Source: Allobosea sp. BK604
GTDB lineage: Bacteria > Pseudomonadota > Alphaproteobacteria > Rhizobiales > Beijerinckiaceae
Direction of reading: 5' to 3'
Length of the DNA: 64,000 nt
Assembly (NCBI RefSeq): GCF_004341515.1
Contig: NZ_SLZF01000001.1
Coordinates: 434,001 to 498,000 of the forward strand
Notes under the pieces: model-generated
Databases searched by the model: none
Seen by the model: the letters and a program-made list of their open reading frames with translations, nothing else
Told to the model about the DNA's origin: nothing
In this document: one piece after another, positions 58,914-64,000 of the stretch
Numbering within the stretch: the stretch's first letter is position 1
How the letters are laid out: every line of letters starts with the position of its first letter
Position numbers and translations under genes: made by a program

Positions 58914-59654
58914 ATGACCGAGAGCAACGACACCACGCCGCTGGCTTCCCTGCTGGCGCATTTGCCCGAGCCTGAGCCAGGACGACGCAAGGGCAAGCTG
59001 CACAGCACCACCGTCGCCGTATTGCGCAACATGATCGTCACGGGCGTGCTGGCACCAGGCACGCGACTGAACGAGCGCGAGCTTTGCGAGCAGCTCAGCG
59101 TCTCCCGCACTCCGGTTCGCGAGGCGATCAAGACCTTGACGCAGGACGGGTTGCTGCGCTCGCTGCCCAACTATTCCGCCGTGGTCTCGGAGCTCGACCC
59201 GGACGAACTCAACTCGCTGATCGACGTCGTCACGGTCATCGAGGGCCTGGCCGGCGAGCTCGCCATCGCCCATGTCACCGACGAGGACGTCGCCGAGATC
59301 GGCCTGCTGCATTACCAGATGCTGCTGCACCACACCCGCGACGAGCTGCCCGGCTATTTCGAGGCCAACAAGGCTTTCCACCGCAAGATCGTCGAGCTCT
59401 CGCACAACTCGATCCTGGTCTGGGTCTGGGAGCTTCTGGCGCTCCGGGTCGACCGCGCCCGCTTCTCCTCCAACCGCTGGCCGACGCGCTGGAAGACAGC
59501 GATCCAGGAGCACCAGCTCATCCTCGACGCGCTCAGTACCCGCGACGGCGAGCGTCTCGCGCGCACCATGCGCGAGCATGTCCGCAACGGCCTCTCCAGC
59601 CTCGTCACCTCCCTGCAGACCGCGAACGGCACCGACGCCTCTCAAAAGGATTGA
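58914..59654 (+). CDS. GntR-family transcriptional regulator, FCD subfamily
   Basis: 246 residues. HTH: RLNERELCEQLSVSRTPVREAIKTLTQDGLL by pattern (about 45-80). FCD domain: DELNSLIDVVTVIEGLAGELAIAHV, ANKAFHRKIVELSHNSIL and EHQLILDALSTRDGERLARTMREHV, with the metal-type His/Asp set. It stands between a Gfo/Idh gene and a TRAP transporter operon on the same strand. Exact TTGCATGCAA palindromes on both sides imply control of itself and of the TRAP genes, and possibly of the binding-protein/Gfo unit at 55238. Confidence 0.93.
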   Translation: MTESNDTTPLASLLAHLPEPEPGRRKGKLHSTTVAVLRNMIVTGVLAPGTRLNERELCEQLSVSRTPVREAIKTLTQDGLLRSLPNYSAVVSELDPDELNSLIDVVTVIEGLAGELAIAHVTDEDVAEIGLLHYQMLLHHTRDELPGYFEANKAFHRKIVELSHNSILVWVWELLALRVDRARFSSNRWPTRWKTAIQEHQLILDALSTRDGERLARTMREHVRNGLSSLVTSLQTANGTDASQKD

Positions 59655-59665
59655 CCGCCGCTTTT

Positions 59666-59677
59666 CTTGCATGCAAG
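59666..59677. promoter_or_regulatory. candidate operator of the TRAP transporter operon
   Basis: CTTGCATGCAAG, identical to the palindrome at 58860-58871, 12 bp after the GntR stop and 130 bp before the TRAP binding-protein start. It marks a separate regulated promoter for dctP-M-Q. Confidence 0.65.
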
Positions 59678-59806
59678 ATTTGACCGAGGCCGCATGAGAC
59701 GGCCCGCTGAGCCCGTACAACCGGGCCGCGAGGGAACGCGACGCCGCCGGCCTTGAGGCCCAGGCGGCGACAAGCCGCCGAAACGCGGCGGACACGGGAG
59801 GGAACC

Positions 59807-60820
59807 ATGGCTTCAAGCAGCAATCTGACGCGCCGATCCGTCATCGGCGCGGGCGCCGCGCTCGCGGTCTACGCGCCGAGCATCATTCCGGCGCGCGCGG
59901 CGGTCGAGCTGCGCCTGACCCACCCGGCCGATGTCACCCACCCGGTGCATACAGAGGCCGAGGCGATGGTGAAGCGCATCGCCGAGCGCACCAATAACGA
60001 GGTGAAGATCACGATCTTCCCGAACAACGCGCTGGGCTCGCCGGTCGAAGCCGCGCAGCAGACCCGGCTCGGCGCCATCGACATGATGCTGCTCAACCCG
60101 GCCAATATCGAAGCGCTGTCGAAGACGATCGGCGTCATCAACATCCCCTACCAGTTCGACAGCTACGAGCACGCCCACAAGACGCTCGACGTCACCGGGC
60201 GCGACTGGATCGCCGAGCAGCTCAAGGCCGCCGGCTTCACCTGGATCGCCAATTTCGAATGGGGCTTCCGCGCCGTCACCAATAGCCGCCGGCCGATCAA
60301 CCAGCCCGCCGACGTGCAGGGGCTGAAGATCCGCGTCCCGCCCGAGCTGGCGATCAAGGCCGCCTTCGAGGCGCTCGGCGCCAGCACCCAGACCATCGCC
60401 TTCCAGGAAGTCTACCTTGCGCTCGCCAACAAGGTCGTGGACGGCCAGGACAATCCGGTCGGCACCACCTTCGCCGCAAAATTCTTCGAGGCGCAGAAGC
60501 ATCTCGCGCTGACCCGGCACATCTACGCCTCGATCATGTTCTGCTCGAACCCGCGCGTCTGGTCGAACCGCCTCAGCGAGGAGCAGCGCAAGATCGTCAG
60601 CGAGGAAGGCGCCAAGGCCGGCGCCGCCGCCCGCAAGGGCGTGCGCGACAACGAGGAGGCCAATCTCGCCGCGATGCAGAAGACCGGCGTCGAGATCACC
60701 CGGCCGGATGTCGGCCCGTTCCGCGACAAGATGGGCCCGGCCTATGACCAGCTCCGCAAGGCGCTGGGCGAGGATACCTGGAACGCCTGGACCAAGCTGG
60801 TCACGGCCGCCCGCGCCTGA
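59807..60820 (+). CDS. dctP: TRAP transporter substrate-binding protein (DctP family)
   Basis: 337 residues from ATG 59807, with GGGAGGG upstream; the frame is open further left without a signal. The signal is LTRRSVIGAGAALAVYAPSIIPARA, with a twin-Arg pair. DctP marks: EVKITIFPNNALGSPVEAAQQTRLGAIDM, ADVQGLKIRVPPELAIKAAFEALGA with the conserved carboxylate-binding Arg, and VDGQDNPVGTTFAAKFFEAQKHLALT. It binds an organic acid, probably a sugar acid given the context. First gene of the TRAP unit. Confidence 0.94.
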   Translation: MASSSNLTRRSVIGAGAALAVYAPSIIPARAAVELRLTHPADVTHPVHTEAEAMVKRIAERTNNEVKITIFPNNALGSPVEAAQQTRLGAIDMMLLNPANIEALSKTIGVINIPYQFDSYEHAHKTLDVTGRDWIAEQLKAAGFTWIANFEWGFRAVTNSRRPINQPADVQGLKIRVPPELAIKAAFEALGASTQTIAFQEVYLALANKVVDGQDNPVGTTFAAKFFEAQKHLALTRHIYASIMFCSNPRVWSNRLSEEQRKIVSEEGAKAGAAARKGVRDNEEANLAAMQKTGVEITRPDVGPFRDKMGPAYDQLRKALGEDTWNAWTKLVTAARA

Positions 60821-60897
60821 GGCCCGCGAACAGACACGCCTTTCCACCGGCGCCCGAGCGGCGCCGGCCTGCTCTTTAGCGCGAGCCTGCCCACCCG

Positions 60898-62196
60898 ATG
60901 CTGATCACCTCGATCCTGCTCTCTGTCTGCATCGTCATCCTGCTCGGCATTCCGATCGCAGTGGCGCTCGGGCTTATCGCTGCGGTGACCATGGTGGTGA
61001 CGGTCGGCCCCGACCTGCTGATCATCTTCATCCAGCGCACCTATGCCGGCACAACCTCGTTCCCCCTGCTCGCGATCCCCTTCTTCGTCCTCGCCGGCAA
61101 CCTGATGAATGTCGGCGGCACCACCGAGCGCATCTTCCAGGTGGCGCAGCTCTGTGTCGGCCGCATCCGCGGCGGGCTCGCCCATGTGAACGTCATCGGC
61201 AGCGTCATCTTTGCCGGCATGTCGGGCTCGGCCGTGGCCGACGCTGCCGGCATGGGCGTGATCGAGCACCGCGCCATGACCAAGGCCGGCTATTCCGGCC
61301 GCTTCGCCGCGACGATCACCGCGGTCTCCTCCACCATCGGCCCGATCATCCCGCCGAGCATTCCCTTCGTCATCTATGGCAGCCTCGCCAATGTCTCGGT
61401 CGGAGCGCTGTTCCTCGCCGGCATCATCCCGGGCCTGCTGATGGCGGTGGCGCTGATGGCGGTCATCGCGGCCGTTGCCAAGCAGATGAACCTGCCGCGA
61501 GGCGACGCCCTGCCGCCCTTCCGCGAGGCGGCGGGCATCATCGGCAAGGCCGGCCCGGCGCTGCTGCTGCCGCCGACGATCCTGCTCGTGATCTTCACCG
61601 GCATCGCGACGCCGACCGAAGCCGCGGTCGTCGCTGCCGCCTACGCGTTCATGCTCGGCCGCTTCGTCTATCGCGAGCTCGATTGGGCCGCGACCATCGA
61701 GGTGCTCTGGGACACCGCCCGCCAGACGGCCCAGGTGATGTTCATCATCGCCGTTTCGGCTCCTTTCGGCTGGGTGCTGATCCAGCAGCAGATCCCGAAC
61801 GCGATCCTCAATGCCTTCCTCTCGATGTCCTCCGAGCCCTGGGTGATCCTGCTGATCATCAACGCGGTGCTGCTGCTGCTCGGCATGTTCATCGAAGGCA
61901 TCGCCATCATGATCATCGCCTATCCGGTGCTTCTGCCGATCATCCTGAAGATCGGCGTCGACCCGGTCCATTTCGGCGTCATCCTGGTGCTCAACATCAT
62001 GATCGGCCTGGTGACGCCGCCTGTGGGTCTGTGCCTTTACGTCGTTGCCGGGATCGCCAAGGTCTCGATCGCCGACCTCACCCGCGAGATCTGGCCCTAC
62101 GTGCTGGCCCTGGTCGGCGTGCTCATGCTGATCACCTATATCCCGGCCATCTCGCTCTGGCTGCCCAACCTCCTTGGCTACGGAGTGGCGCGATGA
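60898..62196 (+). CDS. dctM: TRAP transporter large permease (DctM family)
   Basis: 432 residues, about 12 membrane spans: LSVCIVILLGIPIAVALGLIA, LLAIPFFVLAGNLMNVGGTTERIF, GLAHVNVIGSVIFAGMSGSAVADAAGMG, TAVSSTIGPIIPPSIPFVIYG and LNIMIGLVTPPVGLCLYVVAGIAKV. These are classic DctM stretches. It carries the Na+-coupled transport path. It overlaps the small permease gene by 4 bp. Order here is P-M-Q instead of the usual P-Q-M. Confidence 0.94.
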   Translation: MLITSILLSVCIVILLGIPIAVALGLIAAVTMVVTVGPDLLIIFIQRTYAGTTSFPLLAIPFFVLAGNLMNVGGTTERIFQVAQLCVGRIRGGLAHVNVIGSVIFAGMSGSAVADAAGMGVIEHRAMTKAGYSGRFAATITAVSSTIGPIIPPSIPFVIYGSLANVSVGALFLAGIIPGLLMAVALMAVIAAVAKQMNLPRGDALPPFREAAGIIGKAGPALLLPPTILLVIFTGIATPTEAAVVAAAYAFMLGRFVYRELDWAATIEVLWDTARQTAQVMFIIAVSAPFGWVLIQQQIPNAILNAFLSMSSEPWVILLIINAVLLLLGMFIEGIAIMIIAYPVLLPIILKIGVDPVHFGVILVLNIMIGLVTPPVGLCLYVVAGIAKVSIADLTREIWPYVLALVGVLMLITYIPAISLWLPNLLGYGVAR

Positions 62197-62702
62197 TCCT
62201 CGACCTGCTCAGGGCTGCCGACCGCTTCGTTGCCCTCTTCTGCAAATATGTGGCGATCATCTGCTTCCTGGCGCTGTTCGTCCTGCTCGGCTCGGCCATT
62301 ATCCTGCGCCTCGCGCCGCTCTTCACGATCCAGGGCTATGACGAGATCGTCGAACTGCTCTTCATCTGGATCGTGATGCTGACCTCGCTCGCGCTCTGGC
62401 GGGAGGGCGCGCTCTATCGCGTCGTGATCTTCGAGGACCTGCTGGCGCCACAGGCACAGCGCGCGCTCGAGATCCTGATCAACCTCGCCATGCTCGCCTT
62501 CGCACTCATCCTCGCCTTCTATGGCTGGGAATTCATGCAGCTGTCTGGCGAGACCACACCCTTCCTGCGGCTCGACAAGGGCTGGTGGTATGCCGCCATC
62601 CCGCTCTGCGGGGCGCTGATGGCGCTCTACAGCCTCGTCTGGCTCTGGCGGGTGATCCGCGGCAAGTCCGGGCTGGAAACGACCGCGACGCTGATCGGCT
62701 AG
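62193..62702 (+). CDS. dctQ: TRAP transporter small permease (DctQ family)
   Basis: 169 residues starting at ATG 62193 (MILDLLRAADRFVALFCKYVA), overlapping the dctM stop by ATGA. It has four membrane segments and the family core QGYDEIVELLFIWIVMLTSLALWREGALYRVVIFEDLL. It completes the DctPQM complex. The stop TAG at 62700-62702 is the first three bases of the intergenic repeat that follows. Confidence 0.92.
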   Translation: MILDLLRAADRFVALFCKYVAIICFLALFVLLGSAIILRLAPLFTIQGYDEIVELLFIWIVMLTSLALWREGALYRVVIFEDLLAPQAQRALEILINLAMLAFALILAFYGWEFMQLSGETTPFLRLDKGWWYAAIPLCGALMALYSLVWLWRVIRGKSGLETTATLIG

Positions 62703-62767
62703 AGCATGGGCCCGAAAAGTGGATTGCGGTTTTTGGCAAATTCAGATGCTAAAACAAAGAGTTATAT
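62700..62767 (+). repeat. short intergenic repeat E of the TAGAGCA-CCGAAAAGTGG family
   Basis: TAGAGCATGGGCCCGAAAAG, TGGATTGCGGTTTTTGGCA and TGCTAAAACAAAGAG follow in order. This is a degraded form of an element common in Hyphomicrobiales. It supplies the dctQ stop codon and fills most of the gap to the SDR gene. Confidence 0.6.
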
Positions 62768-62791
62768 CGTCTGACTGAAGGATCGAAAGAC

Positions 62792-63562
62792 ATGGCACGT
62801 CTGAGCGGCAAGACCGCGATCATCACCGGCGGCGCCGGCGGCATCGGCGCGGCGACGGGCGAAGTCTTCGCCTCGGAAGGCGCCAAGGTCGCGCTGGTCG
62901 ATATCGATGCCGGCGCGCTGGCCGAAGTCGCCGCTTCCATCCGCAAGCAGGTTCCGAGCGCGCAGGTGCTGGAGATCGCGCGCGACGTCGGCAAGGAGCA
63001 ATCCGCTGCCGAGATCGTCAAGGAGACGCTGGATGCCTTCGGCAAGCTCGACGTGCTGGTCAACAATGCCGGCATCCGTTCCTACGAGCCGCTCGACGAG
63101 GCCAAGGCCGAAACCTGGCAGAAGATCCTCTCGGTCAACCTGCTGAGCTACGCATATCTCGCCCGCGAGGCGCTCCCCGCGCTCCGCCAGTCGGGCAAGG
63201 GCTCGATGGTCAATATCTCCTCGACCCATGCCTACAACCCGCGCGCCGGCATGGGGCAATATGACGTCGCCAAGGCCGGCATCATCTCGCTGACCAAGAC
63301 GCTCGCCTTCGAGGAGGCCGATCGCGGCGTGCGCGTCAACGCGGTCTGCCCCGGCCTGACGCTGACGCCGTTCCATGTCCGCCGCTTCGCCGCGACCGGC
63401 AAGACCGAGCATGACCTGCGCACCGAGAAGGTCGACCACAACATCCAGCGCCGCTGGGCCGATCCGAAGGAGGTCGCCTGGCCGATCCTCTGGCTCGCCT
63501 CGGACGAAGCTTCCTTCATGACCGCCTCGGTGATCATGGCCGATGGCGGCACGCGGGTCTGA
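62792..63562 (+). CDS. short-chain dehydrogenase/reductase (SDR)
   Basis: 256 residues, a classical SDR. Cofactor motif TGGAGGIGAATGEVF (TGxxxGIG), VDID after beta-2 suggesting NAD preference, NNAGIRSYEPL, catalytic Ser in NISSTHAYNPRAGMGQ, YDVAKAG (YxxxK) and VNAVCPGLTLTPF. It follows dctQ on the same strand and probably oxidises the imported hydroxy-acid or sugar acid in the cytoplasm. It converges with the antiporter gene, leaving 39 bp. Confidence 0.93.
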   Translation: MARLSGKTAIITGGAGGIGAATGEVFASEGAKVALVDIDAGALAEVAASIRKQVPSAQVLEIARDVGKEQSAAEIVKETLDAFGKLDVLVNNAGIRSYEPLDEAKAETWQKILSVNLLSYAYLAREALPALRQSGKGSMVNISSTHAYNPRAGMGQYDVAKAGIISLTKTLAFEEADRGVRVNAVCPGLTLTPFHVRRFAATGKTEHDLRTEKVDHNIQRRWADPKEVAWPILWLASDEASFMTASVIMADGGTRV

Positions 63563-63601
63563 GGCTGCGCTGGCAATGACGGGGCAAGTGACAGGTTGGC
63601 G

Positions 63602-64000
63602 TCAAGCCTCCTCGATCTCGACCCAGTCCGGCGGCGAGGCGGCGAGCTCGATCCAGTCGAGCTCCTCCTCGACCGCGTGGAAGACGTCGTCGTCGATCTC
63701 GCCATTGCGCCGCATCGCCGCGAGCTTGGCCCGTTTGGCGGCAATCCCGTCCCGGCGCAGGTCGTTGATCTCACCGACGGCGCGCGGGTGCAGTCCTTTC
63801 TCGACCGTGGCACGATCGGCCTGGTAAAGCGCGCGCAGGTTCTGCGCCGCGTCAGTCTCGTTGCCGGCGAGGTCGCCGATTGCAGCGTCGAGCAGCGCGA
63901 GCCGCGTCTTGGTCACGGATTCGTCGAAGGATTCGTCCAGCTCGAAATTCAGCAGCGTGATCAGCGGCCCGAGCGTCAATCCTTGCAGGATCAGCGTGCC
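63602..64000 (-). CDS. Na+/H+ antiporter (CPA1/NhaP-like), C-terminal part
   Basis: The reading frame enters at the right edge as GTLILQGLTLGPLITLLN, a stretch typical of the last membrane helix of CPA1 sodium/proton antiporters. A 110-residue charged cytoplasmic tail follows (FDESVTKTRLALLDAAIGDL ... VEEELDWIELAASPPDWVEIEEA). The N-terminal membrane domain lies outside the window, so the assignment rests on one helix and the tail type. It is convergent with the SDR gene. Confidence 0.7.
   Translation of the reverse strand, partial: GTLILQGLTLGPLITLLNFELDESFDESVTKTRLALLDAAIGDLAGNETDAAQNLRALYQADRATVEKGLHPRAVGEINDLRRDGIAAKRAKLAAMRRNGEIDDDVFHAVEEELDWIELAASPPDWVEIEEA

Noticed and set aside
60708..62192. 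Plus-strand open frame overlapping dctP end and dctM
   Set aside because: Only the part from ATG 62193 (dctQ) looks like protein; the rest is an out-of-frame reading of dctM with His/Arg-rich sequence.

Overview
The window is GC-rich (roughly two thirds G+C by eye), densely coded bacterial chromosome. Gene content (many ABC/TRAP/TctC-type uptake systems, FCD-type GntR regulators, Gfo/Idh oxidoreductases, AapJQM- and RbsABC-like transporters) and the intergenic repeats of the TAGAGCATTTTCG and GTCATCCCGG types point to an alphaproteobacterium of the Hyphomicrobiales. A Bosea-like genus is my best guess, unproven without a search. I found no rRNA, tRNA, CRISPR, transposase or phage genes.

Layout. 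1-8.4 kb: sugar-acid catabolism, with an IlvD/Edd dehydratase (cut by the left edge), a DHDPS-family lyase, an RraA-family protein, an enolase-superfamily enzyme, two FCD-GntR regulators and two orphan TctC/Bug binding proteins. 8.5-15.8 kb: a cell-surface sugar cassette, wbpA, a wbpB-wbpD fusion, wbpE, a GT4 glycosyltransferase and an AsnB-like amidotransferase, apparently making and transferring an (amidated) 2,3-diacetamido uronic acid. 15.8-21.9 kb: signalling genes (GAF-GGDEF-EAL, two LuxR-type regulators) and a PfkB kinase divergent from a GntR/UTRA regulator. 21.9-29.3 kb: an oligopeptide-type ABC operon divergent from an M20 amidohydrolase. 29.4-32.8 kb: AapJQM-like amino-acid importer without an ATPase gene. 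33.0-36.9 kb: GntR plus a PotABC-like importer without a binding protein, preceded by a degenerate short frame. 37-47.6 kb: a small lipoprotein, then an eight-gene minus-strand operon in which a dipeptide-type ABC importer with two tandem binding proteins lies between a phosphonate-monoester-hydrolase/sulfatase and a phosphodiesterase-like enzyme. 48.1-55.0 kb: LacI-controlled RbsABC-like sugar operon with isomerase and dehydrogenase. 55.2-63.6 kb: orphan binding protein, two Gfo/Idh enzymes, GntR, TRAP transporter and SDR. The right edge cuts an Na+/H+ antiporter.

The common theme is scavenging of sugar acids, peptides, amino acids and phospho-esters, each module with its own regulator. The most interesting points are: (i) the phospho-ester operon with a possible Pho box; (ii) near-perfect palindromes beside each of the four FCD-GntR genes, one of which (TTGCATGCAA) recurs before the TRAP operon and, imperfectly, before the orphan binding protein; (iii) the wbpB-wbpD fusion coupled to an amidotransferase; (iv) complementary gaps in the transporters (PotABC without a binding protein, a binding protein without a transporter); and (v) a pair of ~105-bp inverted repeats 24.5 kb apart.
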